Source of the DNA: Amycolatopsis anabasis
GTDB lineage: Bacteria; Actinomycetota; Actinomycetes; Mycobacteriales; Pseudonocardiaceae
Assembly (NCBI RefSeq): GCF_009765355.1
Contig: NZ_VTHK01000013.1
Location: 124,001 to 188,000 of the forward strand
Length of the DNA stretch: 64,000 nucleotides
Direction of reading: 5' to 3'
Below the pieces are notes generated by a model. It had not been told where the DNA came from. It did not search any database and saw only the letters and a list, made by a program, of their open reading frames with translations. The translations under genes and the position numbers were made by a program. This document shows, piece by piece, positions 49,950 to 57,498 of the stretch (within the stretch, counting starts at the first letter, position 1; each line of letters starts with the position of its first letter).

Positions 49950-50024
49950 GCTGAATTCCCATTTCTGTGGGTGCGGGTGATCGGTTTCGCGGGAATCCGG
50001 GCGCGCGGGGCCCGGCGGCGCCGA

Positions 50025-50411
50025 TCAGCGCCGCAGCACGCAGAGGGAAGTCAGCACGTCCTGGCCGCGAAGCGGCCGGAGACATCGGTCCGGCGGGACC
50101 GGTCGCGGCCGCCGGGCCGGGGCCAGGCCGAGCACCGGGGCGCACAGGAACAGGCACAGCAGGGCCGCGAGCAGCAGGCCCGGTTCGTCGATCGAGCGGG
50201 GTAAAGCCAGGCACTGCGGATGCAGCGATTCGTGCGGCGCACCGCCGTCGGCCGGGAGGTGCGGCAAGCAGGCGGTGTGCACGGCCTGCGCCGGGGCTTC
50301 GTGCTCGCCGCCGCAGGGCAGCGCGTGAAACGCCAGGTAGACGGCGAGTAAACCGAAGACGACCAGGAGCAGGCGTGCACGCTGCGCTCGTGGTCGACCT
50401 CTCACGGTCAC
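50025..50411 (-). CDS. LpqS-like His/Cys-rich membrane protein, probable copper-response protein
   Basis: 128 residues from GTG 50411. A transmembrane segment (LLLVVFGLLAVYLAFHALPC, about residues 14-33) is followed by a His/Cys-containing loop (CGGEHEAP, HTACLPHLP, HESLHPQC). A second hydrophobic segment (GLLLAALLCLFLCAPVLGL) and the C-terminus RGQDVLTSLCVLRR come next. That ending closely resembles the LpqS C-terminus as I recall it (GQDLLTRFCLARR). In mycobacteria lpqS is induced by copper through RicR. The first helix ends in LPC rather than a clear lipobox, so lipidation is uncertain. It heads the operon with cysK2 and the MFS gene. Confidence 0.68.
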   Translation of the reverse strand: MTVRGRPRAQRARLLLVVFGLLAVYLAFHALPCGGEHEAPAQAVHTACLPHLPADGGAPHESLHPQCLALPRSIDEPGLLLAALLCLFLCAPVLGLAPARRPRPVPPDRCLRPLRGQDVLTSLCVLRR

Positions 50412-50573
50412 CGAAGGTACCGAAGAACCGCGCCCGGAGCACGTGCCGTTGACGCGACTTTCACAGTGCGGGACAACGTGTCATTTCCTCCGGCAACGCA
50501 TGCCATCGGCGTTGGACGCGGCGGATCCGCGGCACCACGCGTACATTGCTTGTCCGGATGCGAGGAGGGATCC

Positions 50574-51005
50574 ATGGCCAAGGTAACCGCGGCCGGCCGC
50601 ATGCCGACCCCGCCGGAGAAAACGTGGGCGACGGCGGCCGACCTGTCCCGGTTCGCCGACTGGCTGGTGCTGCACGAGGACTGGCGCGGCCAACTGCCCG
50701 CCGAATTCACCGAAGGCACCACGCTCACCTCGGTGGTGAACGTCCGCGGTTTCCGCAACCGGATCTCCTGGCGGATCGTGTCCTACGACGAACCGCACGC
50801 GCTGGCCATCACCGGTGACGGGGTGGGCGGGGTCAAGGTGGACCTCGTGCTGTCCATCCAGCCCGAGGCCGGCGGGTCGATCGTCGAGATCCGCGCCGAG
50901 GTCACCGGGAAGCCGGTGTTCGGCCCGATCGCCATGACGATCGGCCGCGCGGTCAAGGGGGAACTGCGCAAATCGCTGGCCAACCTGCGGGCGCTGCTCG
51001 CCTAG
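50574..51005 (+). CDS. SRPBCC family protein (polyketide cyclase/dehydrase-like)
   Basis: 143 residues from ATG 50574, with GAGGAGGG 4 bases upstream. It is a single START-like domain: KVTAAGRMPTPPEKTWATAAD (first strand and helix), FADWLVLHEDWRGQLP, RNRISWRIVSYDEPHALAI and a C-terminal helix GRAVKGELRKSLANLRALL. The pattern matches the type II toxin RatA/polyketide-cyclase-like SRPBCC group common in actinomycetes. Such proteins bind hydrophobic ligands or lipids. It is followed after 48 bases by a TetR gene on the same strand. The role is unknown. Confidence 0.78.
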   Translation: MAKVTAAGRMPTPPEKTWATAADLSRFADWLVLHEDWRGQLPAEFTEGTTLTSVVNVRGFRNRISWRIVSYDEPHALAITGDGVGGVKVDLVLSIQPEAGGSIVEIRAEVTGKPVFGPIAMTIGRAVKGELRKSLANLRALLA

Positions 51006-51011
51006 CGCGGA

Positions 51012-51036
51012 GATACGGACCCGTATCCCGATACGG
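51012..51036. promoter_or_regulatory. GATACGG palindrome upstream of a tetR gene
   Basis: GATACGG-AC-CCGTATC (51012-51027) is a perfect inverted repeat. A third half-site GATACGG follows at 51030-51036. It lies 17 bases before the TetR start at 51054, an arrangement typical for autorepression. Confidence 0.68.
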
Positions 51037-51053
51037 TTCGATATCTTCATCCC

Positions 51054-51638
51054 ATGGCCAGGAAACGCCTCACCCGCGAGGAAAGCCGGGCGCGGACCCG
51101 GGAACGCCTGCTCGAGGCGGCCGCTGAGCTGTTCGCCGAGCGCGGGGTGAACGGATCGTCCGTCGAGCAGATCGCCGAGCGCGCCGGGTACAGCCGGGGT
51201 GCGTTCTACGGGAACTTCGAGGACAAGCACGAACTGGTCGTGGCGCTGCTGGAAAGCCGGACGGCCCGCGAACTGGAGGAGGTCGCCGAGCTGCGGCGGG
51301 ACACCGAATCGCTGGACGGGCTGCGGGAATGGAACAAAGCCCGCGCCGAACACCTCGAGGGCTGGCTGGCGCTGCGCCTGGAACTGCTGCTCTACGCGGT
51401 GCGCAACCCGGAGATCCGGCCGCGGCTCGCCGAACGCGAACTGTTCGCCCGCGCCGCCCACACCGCCGGGGTCGAACGCGCCTACGCCGCCCGGAACACG
51501 GTCCCGCCCGCGGATCCGGAATTCCTCGGGCTCATCGTGCACGCCCTGGAGGACGGCCTGCTGCTGCAGCGGATGCTCACCCCGGAGCGGATCGGCGCCG
51601 AGGTCGTGGTCGACGCGGCGGAAATCGTGCTGCGCTAG
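51054..51638 (+). CDS. TetR family transcriptional regulator
   Basis: 194 residues. The DNA-binding head is ESRARTRERLLEAAAELFAE followed by NGSSVEQIAERAGYSRGAFY (about residues 9-50); GYSRGAFYGNF is the recognition helix of the AcrR/TetR_C_6-type group. The rest is a helical ligand domain (LEGWLALRLELLLYAVRNPE). The palindrome immediately upstream suggests autorepression. It converges on the nitroreductase gene, their stops sharing a CTAG. The upstream SRPBCC gene may be its other target, though no second site was seen there. Confidence 0.88.
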   Translation: MARKRLTREESRARTRERLLEAAAELFAERGVNGSSVEQIAERAGYSRGAFYGNFEDKHELVVALLESRTARELEEVAELRRDTESLDGLREWNKARAEHLEGWLALRLELLLYAVRNPEIRPRLAERELFARAAHTAGVERAYAARNTVPPADPEFLGLIVHALEDGLLLQRMLTPERIGAEVVVDAAEIVLR

Positions 51639-52558
51639 CCGACGCCGAAACGCACGGGGTTGCCGTTCCGGGTGACCTCGCCGACCGGGCGCCGCGCGGT
51701 CATCGGCGACGGGTAGCCGTAGCCGATCCGCAGCAGCGCGTGGATCTCGCCGTCGCGGCGGAACAGGTCGTCGAGCCCGGCGCGGGTCGTCGCCACCTCG
51801 AACGGCCGGGACACGAACGACACGGACAGCCCGATGTAGGTCGCGGTGAGCAGCACCCGCTGCATCGCCAGCCCCGCGCGCAGTTCGTACCGCGGCCCGC
51901 GGTCCCGGGTGATCAGCGCGGCCAGCAGCGGGTGCCGCGCGCCGGGCCGGTCCGGCAGGTGCTCGGTCCGGTGATAGTCGCGCAACGACCGGGCGTCACC
52001 GTCGAACCGCTCCAACTCGCCCGCGTAGCGGGTATCGGCCTCCTGCACCTGTTCGGCCCGGCGGACCAGGGACGTGAGCTCGTCGTACCGGGTCGACGCG
52101 CCCACGAACTCCAGCCGCACGTCGTCCATGAGCGCCGCGTTCACCAGCGGCGTCCGCGCGATCGGCGGCACCTCCCGCTCCAGGAACGGTCGGCGGTTCG
52201 TCCGCCGCTGGAAGATCGCGTTGCCCAGCTTCCGCTCCACCATCGTCGGCCCCTGGTCGACGCCGAGCTGGACCGCGGCCAGCAGATCGGGCCGGGTGGT
52301 GTCCGGCAGCAGGTTCACCACGGCCAGCTTTCCGTTCATCCGCAAGGCGATCCGCAGGTTGAACGCGGCGGCGGCGCACGCGAGGCGGGCCTGTTTCGCG
52401 TCCGGATCGGCGACGGCGAGCACCCGCTGGTGGTCGAGCAGCACACCGATCCGGTCACTGTCCACTTCGAACAGCCACGGCTGGGTGTTGTGCGGGGACG
52501 GCGCGCGCACGGCGGCCGCGAGCGCCTGGTCGATCGGGCTGGGGAGGGGGCGAGGCAT
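51635..52558 (-). CDS. Acg-like nitroreductase family protein
   Basis: 307 residues. The pattern of the Acg/TauE-type nitroreductase group is visible: ALAAAVRAPSPHNTQPWLFE at the start (S-P-H-N-x-Q-P-W) and RRTNRRPFLEREVP around residue 115. AGLAMQRVLLTATYIGLSVS follows near residue 230. A terminal LLRIGYG block closes the FMN pocket. In M. tuberculosis Acg (Rv2032) is a DosR-controlled dormancy protein that may sequester FMN. A DosR-like half-palindrome (GGGACC...GGCCC) lies about 60 bases upstream. A BON-domain gene follows the same orientation upstream. No activity can be stated. Confidence 0.85.
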   Translation of the reverse strand: MPRPLPSPIDQALAAAVRAPSPHNTQPWLFEVDSDRIGVLLDHQRVLAVADPDAKQARLACAAAAFNLRIALRMNGKLAVVNLLPDTTRPDLLAAVQLGVDQGPTMVERKLGNAIFQRRTNRRPFLEREVPPIARTPLVNAALMDDVRLEFVGASTRYDELTSLVRRAEQVQEADTRYAGELERFDGDARSLRDYHRTEHLPDRPGARHPLLAALITRDRGPRYELRAGLAMQRVLLTATYIGLSVSFVSRPFEVATTRAGLDDLFRRDGEIHALLRIGYGYPSPMTARRPVGEVTRNGNPVRFGVG

Positions 52559-52617
52559 ATTTTCCAGGATTTCGGGCGGACGCGGCCGCGCGCTGGGGTC
52601 GCCGGTCCCGGCAGGCC

Positions 52618-52631
52618 GGGACCTTTGGCCC
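52618..52631. promoter_or_regulatory. DosR/DevR-like box upstream of the Acg-like gene
   Basis: GGGACCTTTGGCCC agrees with the DosR box TTSGGGACTWWAGTCCCSAA at the GGGAC and CCC outer positions, but with several central mismatches (12 of 20 overall). The sequence continues CTTTG, as does the site upstream of the BON-domain gene (53166-53175). A DevR/OsdR-type regulator is the natural candidate. Confidence 0.45.
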
Positions 52632-52666
52632 TTTGCCTGGGATTTTCCCCCCGCGGGGACGAGTTT

Positions 52667-53080
52667 TCAGGGGCGCAAATCGTCCCAGCCGTAGCGCAAT
52701 CGGTTGCGAACTCCCGATGTTCCGATGACCTGGCCGGTGAGTTCCTCGGCGATGACCACGTCGCTGCGATAGGGCAGCCACCCGGTGAGCGTCACCACGC
52801 CGCCGGTGACGCCGATCCGCACTCCGGCGAGGTTCGCGCCCAGTGCCCGGAGGAAGACCTCCCGTTCGACCAACCGGCGGATCTCCTCGTCCGGGCGCAA
52901 CAACCCGGCGAGCGGATCGTGCCGGGAAAGGGTTCCGACGCGCATTCCGCGAGCCGGCGCGCACCGGCGCCCGGCGCCCGGCGCCCGGACGTTGTGGTGG
53001 GTGAACAGCGCGGTGAGGTGTTGCAACGGTGTACGCACCGGGTGCAACGCGATGGCACCGGCCCCCAGGACGGTCCTCAT
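52667..53080 (-). CDS. BON-domain protein
   Basis: 137 residues. The N-terminal 60 residues are basic and unremarkable. A BON domain occupies about residues 66-130: EIRRLVEREVFLRALGANLA, then GVRIGVTGGVVTLTGWLPYR, and DVVIAEELTGQVIGTSGVRN. BON domains bind phospholipid or membranes. In dormancy regulons they are usually fused to CBS pairs, but no CBS domain is present here, so the protein may be a shortened relative. It lies 109 bases upstream of the Acg-like gene on the same strand. A DosR-like half-site lies about 80 bases upstream of its start. Confidence 0.75.
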   Translation of the reverse strand: MRTVLGAGAIALHPVRTPLQHLTALFTHHNVRAPGAGRRCAPARGMRVGTLSRHDPLAGLLRPDEEIRRLVEREVFLRALGANLAGVRIGVTGGVVTLTGWLPYRSDVVIAEELTGQVIGTSGVRNRLRYGWDDLRP

Positions 53081-53589
53081 GATCGGTTTCGCTCCCCACT
53101 CCCCCCGAAGTCGAGTTGCTCACCTACCACGCTATGCGACGAATTTACAACGCACTGGAGCCATTAGTCCCTTTGTTCCCGGGATTTCGGCCCGGGGCCG
53201 ATCAGGTGGCGGCCGTCACGCACCGTCCACGCTGCTCGCGCGCCACTACTGCATGCCGGTGAACACGCCGCATCGCCCGCGCGACCGGCCTGAATCACGG
53301 AAATGACACGGCCAAACTTTCATAATCGCGGGTAAACTGGCCGGGCCGCACTTTCCCGGCACGGTCCGCGCCGCACTCCCACGGTTTCCCGATAGGCCAT
53401 TCGTCCCATACCGCTGCGATATTCGGCCCATTCGGGGCTGGTATCCCACTGCTTTATGGGCAACCGGCGCCTGCCTTGCTAATCTTCTCGCCGACACGAG
53501 GATGACCAACGCGTTTTTTCGCATTCGCCGAAAACCCAATCCGCTGTTCTGGGAATTCTCCCGCGAACCTTCGAAGCCAGGGGAGCCGC
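53081..53589. other. Long intergenic region, unusually AT-rich for this genome
   Basis: 509 bases without a convincing gene. The left part holds a weak DosR-like box (53155-53174, with AGTCCCTTTG). The right part, about 53290-53580, has several AT-rich patches (CATAATCGCGGGTAAACTGG, GCTTTATGGGC, GCGTTTTTTCGC). A short frame from ATG 53502 starts MTNAFFRIRRKPNPL but runs into the oxygenase gene out of frame. The region probably contains the promoters of the BON gene and of the TauD-like oxygenase. Confidence 0.6.
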
Positions 53590-54615
53590 ATGACGGGGTT
53601 TCACCACCCGTTCGCCGGGCGGGGAATGCTCGGGGGGCGGGCCGCGCCGGTGAGCGCCCGGCCCGCCGCACCGGACGTCGTGCTGGGGCCGGACGAGGCG
53701 GCCGCGTTCGAGCGGATCGCTTGCGCGCTGTGCCTGGACCCCCGCGACCGGGTCGACGAACCGGCCTGGGTCGCCCGCGCCCGGTTCGCCTGGGAATCGC
53801 TTCCGGAGTCGCTGCGCCGGTCGGTGCGGCAGTTCCGGCGCAATTCGGGCTCCGGCGGGGTGCTCCTGCTGCACGGCCTCCCGATCGGCGAACCCGCGCT
53901 GCCGCCGACACCCGCGCTGCGGGATTCGGTGCAGCGCTCGGCCAGCGTGGCCGCGGCCGGGCTGCTGCTGATCGCGTGCGGGCTCGGCGATCCGATCGCC
54001 TTCTCCGGCGGCGATTCCGGCGCTCTGGTGCGGAACGTGGTGCCGGTGGCCGGCCGGGAAGAGGCCCAGGACGACGGCGGTTCGGTGCTCCGGTCGTTCC
54101 ACACCGAGCACGCCTTCCACCCGCACCGGCCCGATTTCGTGCTCCTGCTCTGCCTGCGCGCGGACCACGAACGGGTCGCCGCGCTGCGCACCGCGTGTGC
54201 CCGGGAAACGCTGCCGCTGCTCGACGACGAGACCAAGGAAGCGCTCTTCACCCCGGATTTCGGGACCGAACCGCCGAGCTGGTTCGGCGGCGCGGGCGCC
54301 ACGCACGCCGTGCTCAGCGGGGTGCCCGACGATCCCGGCCTGCGGGTCGACCTGGAAACCACCACGTCGGCCACCGCACGGGGCAAGGCCGCGCTCGTCG
54401 CGCTGGCCCACGCCTTCGACACCACCACGCGCACGGTCCGCCTCAACCCCGGCGATCTGGCCATTGTGGACAACCGGGTGACCGTGCTCGGCCGCAGCGC
54501 GTTCCACCCGCGCTACGACGGCCGGGACCGCTGGCTCCAGCGGGCACTGGTGGCCGCCGACCTCCGCCGCTCCCGCGACCACCGCCCCGGCGACGGATAC
54601 GTGCTCACCCGCTGA
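53590..54615 (+). CDS. TauD/clavaminate synthase-like Fe(II)/2OG oxygenase (VioC/AsnO-like)
   Basis: 341 residues. The iron motif H171-x-E173 lies in SFHTEHAFHPHRPDF, which uses Glu rather than Asp as in AsnO, VioC and OrfP amino-acid hydroxylases. The distal ligand is H306 in GRSAFHPRYDGRDRW, followed by the 2OG-binding arginine. RLNPGDLAIVDNRVTVL is the usual preceding strand pair. Known members hydroxylate free L-asparagine or L-arginine at C3 for non-ribosomal peptide synthesis. No peptide synthetase lies nearby, so this is an orphan. A second ATG at 53626 is possible. It ends before a convergent phytase-like gene. Confidence 0.85.
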   Translation: MTGFHHPFAGRGMLGGRAAPVSARPAAPDVVLGPDEAAAFERIACALCLDPRDRVDEPAWVARARFAWESLPESLRRSVRQFRRNSGSGGVLLLHGLPIGEPALPPTPALRDSVQRSASVAAAGLLLIACGLGDPIAFSGGDSGALVRNVVPVAGREEAQDDGGSVLRSFHTEHAFHPHRPDFVLLLCLRADHERVAALRTACARETLPLLDDETKEALFTPDFGTEPPSWFGGAGATHAVLSGVPDDPGLRVDLETTTSATARGKAALVALAHAFDTTTRTVRLNPGDLAIVDNRVTVLGRSAFHPRYDGRDRWLQRALVAADLRRSRDHRPGDGYVLTR

Positions 54616-54621
54616 CCGCAC

Positions 54622-55977
54622 TTAGCCGACAAAGTGCGAACCTGGGCGGAGCTTCGCGGTGTCGATCACCAGGAACTCGCCGTCGTCCTGGCGGCCGTCC
54701 GGTCGCGTTTTGGCGCGCAGGCCGAACGGCGGCGCGCCGGTGGTGACCCCGTCGATGCCGAAGTCGCTGTCGTTGCTGATCACCAGGGTCCGGCCGCCGT
54801 CCGGGGTGGCCACCCCCTCGATCTTGTCGTGCCCGAAGATCCGGCCCCGCGCGTCGAGTTTCGTCAGCAGGCCACCGAGGTCGAGCGAGAGCTCCTTGCG
54901 CACCGGCGTGATCCCGGCCTCGGCGAGATCGTCCCGGGCGGTCGCGGTGTCGTGCGCGCCCGCGTACGCCTCGATCGTCTCGTCGTCCTCGCCGACGAGC
55001 AGGCCGCCCTTGCCCGCGTCGTAGCCGGGCAGCTTCGACCCCGGGCCGACGTCGGTCGCACCCGCGAGGTTGATCTTGAAGAGTTTCTTGTAGGCGCCCG
55101 GTTGCGGGTCGCCGTCTCGTTCGTCGACCAGGAAGGTCGTCGCGGACAGCGCGGTGATCTCGCTGACCGCCGTGTCGTTGTCCTTCGGATCGTCCAGCAG
55201 GTACACGAACTCCCGGGTCGCGCGGGTGCGCAGGTCGTAGGTGACGATCCGGATCGGGGCCACGTGACCGGGTTTCTTGTCCAGATCCGGCTGTTTCAAC
55301 GCCGACTGCATGATGCCGACCAGGGTGTTCCCGTCCGGCGTGACGGTGAGGCCCTCCATGCCCTTGTTCGGCGCCCGGTTCTTCAGTTCCGCCGGAAGCG
55401 ATCCGTCGAACGGCGAGAGCCGCTCGATCGCCCGGCCGTCGGCGCCGAAACGCGTGATGAACGGGCCGTATTCGTCGGAAACCCAGAACGTGCCGTCGCG
55501 CAGGGCGACCAGGCCCTCGGGGTCGTACCCGTTCGGATCCGGCGCCAAGGCGTGGCCGTCGAGGTCGACGATGTGCTCGCCGGTCGTGGCCTGGCTGTTC
55601 AGCCGCCCGGAGTACGGCGTCCCGTCCGCGGCGCGCAGCGGGATCGTGCGCTGGAGCACGGCCTTCCCGCCGGTGAGCCGGAACCGCCCGATCGACGGGG
55701 TGAACCCGGGCAACGGCTCCACCTTCTGGTCCGGCTCCGGCCCGTCGACGTTCGGGCCGCGGTCGGTGAGCCCGTAGAACTCGTCCCGGGATCCGGGCAC
55801 CGGGGCGAGCGCGGAACCGTAGCCCCCGCCGGTGATCCGCACCCCGCCGACCGTGGCCAGCGGCGGGAGTTCGGTCGGGAACACCCGCGCGGGTTCGTCC
55901 TTCCGCGCGTCCGCGATTCCGCCCGCCAGCAGGGAAAGCACCACCGCACCGGCCATGGCCGTCCGCATCCGCTTCAT
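54622..55977 (-). CDS. Secreted phytase-like esterase domain protein
   Basis: 451 residues. The signal peptide MKRMRTAMAGAVVLSLLAGG ends near ADA (residue 24). The rest is a beta-propeller-like esterase-like activity of phytase domain (PF13449): EFYGLTDRGPNVDG, PNGYDPEGLVALRDGTFWVS, DEYGPFITRF, NKGMEGLTVTPDGNTLVGIM, DKIEGVATPDGGRTLVISND and a terminal GEFLVIDTAKL. Asp/Glu-rich loops suggest calcium binding. It probably hydrolyses phosphate esters outside the cell, although activity in this family is poorly characterised. It stands alone on the minus strand. Confidence 0.85.
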   Translation of the reverse strand: MKRMRTAMAGAVVLSLLAGGIADARKDEPARVFPTELPPLATVGGVRITGGGYGSALAPVPGSRDEFYGLTDRGPNVDGPEPDQKVEPLPGFTPSIGRFRLTGGKAVLQRTIPLRAADGTPYSGRLNSQATTGEHIVDLDGHALAPDPNGYDPEGLVALRDGTFWVSDEYGPFITRFGADGRAIERLSPFDGSLPAELKNRAPNKGMEGLTVTPDGNTLVGIMQSALKQPDLDKKPGHVAPIRIVTYDLRTRATREFVYLLDDPKDNDTAVSEITALSATTFLVDERDGDPQPGAYKKLFKINLAGATDVGPGSKLPGYDAGKGGLLVGEDDETIEAYAGAHDTATARDDLAEAGITPVRKELSLDLGGLLTKLDARGRIFGHDKIEGVATPDGGRTLVISNDSDFGIDGVTTGAPPFGLRAKTRPDGRQDDGEFLVIDTAKLRPGSHFVG

Positions 55978-56038
55978 GCGCGCAGTCTCACCAGCGAAGG
56001 TGGACGAGCGCGATCCGCCAGGCGACGCGCCGGTGAAC

Positions 56039-56893
56039 TCACACCGCGAACCGGACGCGCTGACCCGGGCGGACCTGCGCCGCCAGATCGAGATCGTCCT
56101 CCTCGACCACCGCCACCACCGGGTATCCGCCGGTGACCGGATGGTCGGCGAGGAACAGGATCGGCTGACCGGCGGGCGGCACCTGCAACGCGCCGGGCAC
56201 GCACGCCTCGGGCGGCAGCTCGCCCGTGCGCCGCCGCCGCAGCCGCGGGCCGTCGAGCCGGATGCCGACCCGGTTGCTCTCCGCGGTGACCTCGTGCGGT
56301 GCGGACACCAGGGTGGCGAGGGCGTCGCCGGTGAACCAGTCCCGCCGCGGGCCCGGGGTCACGCGCAGGACCGGTTCGTCCGGAATGGACGGTCGCGGCG
56401 CGAGGTCGACGCCCGGATACGCGCGTGTGCGGTCGCCGATGGGCAGGGTCGTACCGGGGGACAACGCGGGCGGGCCGAGGTTCGCCAGCGTGTCGGTGGC
56501 GCGGGCCCGGAGCACCGGCGGGACGTCGATCCCGCCGCGCACCGCGAGATAGCTGCGCAAACCCCGCTCCGGCGCGGCGAGTTCGACCTCGTCGCCCGGG
56601 CGCACGGGAATCGGCGCGTCCGGCCACCCCGCGCGCCCGGCCACCCGGATCGCGCAGGCGGCGCCGGTGACCGCGACCACGGCGTGCCCGGTGAACCGGA
56701 CGGCGAGCCCGCCCAGCGTCGCCTCCACGACGGCGTTGTCCTCCGGGTTGCCGACCAGCCGGTTCGCCAGGCGCAGGCTGCCCCGATCGGCCGCCCCGGA
56801 CCGCCCGACGCCGAGGGCGGCGAGCCCGGGACGGCCGAGATCCTGGATCGTGGCGAACGGGCCGGGGCGGAGCACTTCGAGCTTGCCGGTCAT
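56039..56893 (-). CDS. pxpC: 5-oxoprolinase subunit PxpC (KipA, biotin-dependent carboxyltransferase domain)
   Basis: 284 residues. AHS2/KipA-family landmarks: VLRPGPFATIQDLGRPGLAA at the start, GVGRSGAADRGSLRLANRLV, NAVVEATLGGLAVRF, SYLAVRGGIDVPPVL near residue 115, RIGIRLDGPRLRRR-type segment (SNRVGIRLDGPRL) and QPILFLADHPVTGGYPVVAV at the end. PxpC works with PxpA and PxpB to hydrolyse 5-oxoproline to glutamate using ATP. Its start overlaps the pxpB stop (ATGA, 56890-56893). pxpA is not present in this operon. Confidence 0.9.
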   Translation of the reverse strand: MTGKLEVLRPGPFATIQDLGRPGLAALGVGRSGAADRGSLRLANRLVGNPEDNAVVEATLGGLAVRFTGHAVVAVTGAACAIRVAGRAGWPDAPIPVRPGDEVELAAPERGLRSYLAVRGGIDVPPVLRARATDTLANLGPPALSPGTTLPIGDRTRAYPGVDLAPRPSIPDEPVLRVTPGPRRDWFTGDALATLVSAPHEVTAESNRVGIRLDGPRLRRRRTGELPPEACVPGALQVPPAGQPILFLADHPVTGGYPVVAVVEEDDLDLAAQVRPGQRVRFAV

Positions 56894-57498
56894 CTCGGGA
56901 CGAACCGGACCCGCGTCCCCGGGCCGAGCAGGTGCGGCGGGTCCCGGTCGACGTCCCAGACGGCCAGCTCGGTGTGGCCGATCAGCTGCCAGCCGCCGGG
57001 CGAGGCGTGCGGGTAGACCGCGGTGTACTCCCCGGCGACGGCGACCGCGCCGGCCGGGACGCGCACCCGCGGGGTCGCGCGGCGGGGCAGGTGCAGCACC
57101 GGGTCGAGGCCGGTGAGGTAGGCGAATCCGGGGGCGAACCCGCAGAAGGCCACCGTGTATTCGCGGCCCGCGTGCCGTTCGGCGATGTCGCTTGTGGACA
57201 GACCGGTCGCGGCGGCCACGTCGGCGAGGTCTTCGCCGTCGTAGCGCACCGGCACCTCGACCACGGGCCGCGCCCGCTCCGGTGCGGCCGCGATCGAGTG
57301 CCGCATCAGCTCACCGGTGAGCCGTTCGAAACTGGTCTGCCGCCGGTCGAACCGCACCAGCAGGGTGCGCGCGGCCGGGACCAGTTCGACGGCCCCCGCG
57401 GGCGGCCGTTCCGCCAGCGCCGCGTGCAGGCCCAGCACCTGCTCCGGCCGGTCCAGATCGACCAGCGCCGCACGGGAGCCGTAGCGCCGCACGCGCAT
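56890..57498 (-). CDS. pxpB: 5-oxoprolinase subunit PxpB (KipI-like)
   Basis: 202 residues from ATG 57498. AHS1/KipI-family blocks are visible: ELVPAARTLLVRFDRRQTSF, EVPVRYDGEDLADVAAATGL, FCGFAPGFAYLTGLDP and LPRRATPRVRVPAGAVAVAG, and the C-terminal SPGGWQLIGHTELAVWD. PxpB is the small ATP-binding partner in 5-oxoprolinase; in Bacillus KipI also inhibits the kinase KinA. Its start touches the stop of the YcsI-like gene (57498), so translation is coupled. A frame open to 57618 upstream overlaps that gene and is not used. Confidence 0.9.
   Translation of the reverse strand: MRVRRYGSRAALVDLDRPEQVLGLHAALAERPPAGAVELVPAARTLLVRFDRRQTSFERLTGELMRHSIAAAPERARPVVEVPVRYDGEDLADVAAATGLSTSDIAERHAGREYTVAFCGFAPGFAYLTGLDPVLHLPRRATPRVRVPAGAVAVAGEYTAVYPHASPGGWQLIGHTELAVWDVDRDPPHLLGPGTRVRFVPR

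Noticed and set aside
47647..50442. 931-codon minus-strand frame suggesting an MFS transporter fused to a long N-terminal domain
   Set aside because: Only the part from GTG 48888 is transporter-like; the remainder is the shifted frame of the cysK2 and lpqS-like genes.
50412..50573. Expected RicR/CsoR copper box upstream of the lpqS-like gene
   Set aside because: Only a short GGTACC is present; no TACCC-N6-GGGTA-type palindrome could be found.
53502..53589. Short frame MTNAFFRIRRKPNPL... as a leader peptide for the TauD-like gene
   Set aside because: It lacks a ribosome-binding site and continues as a shadow frame through the oxygenase gene without its own stop nearby.
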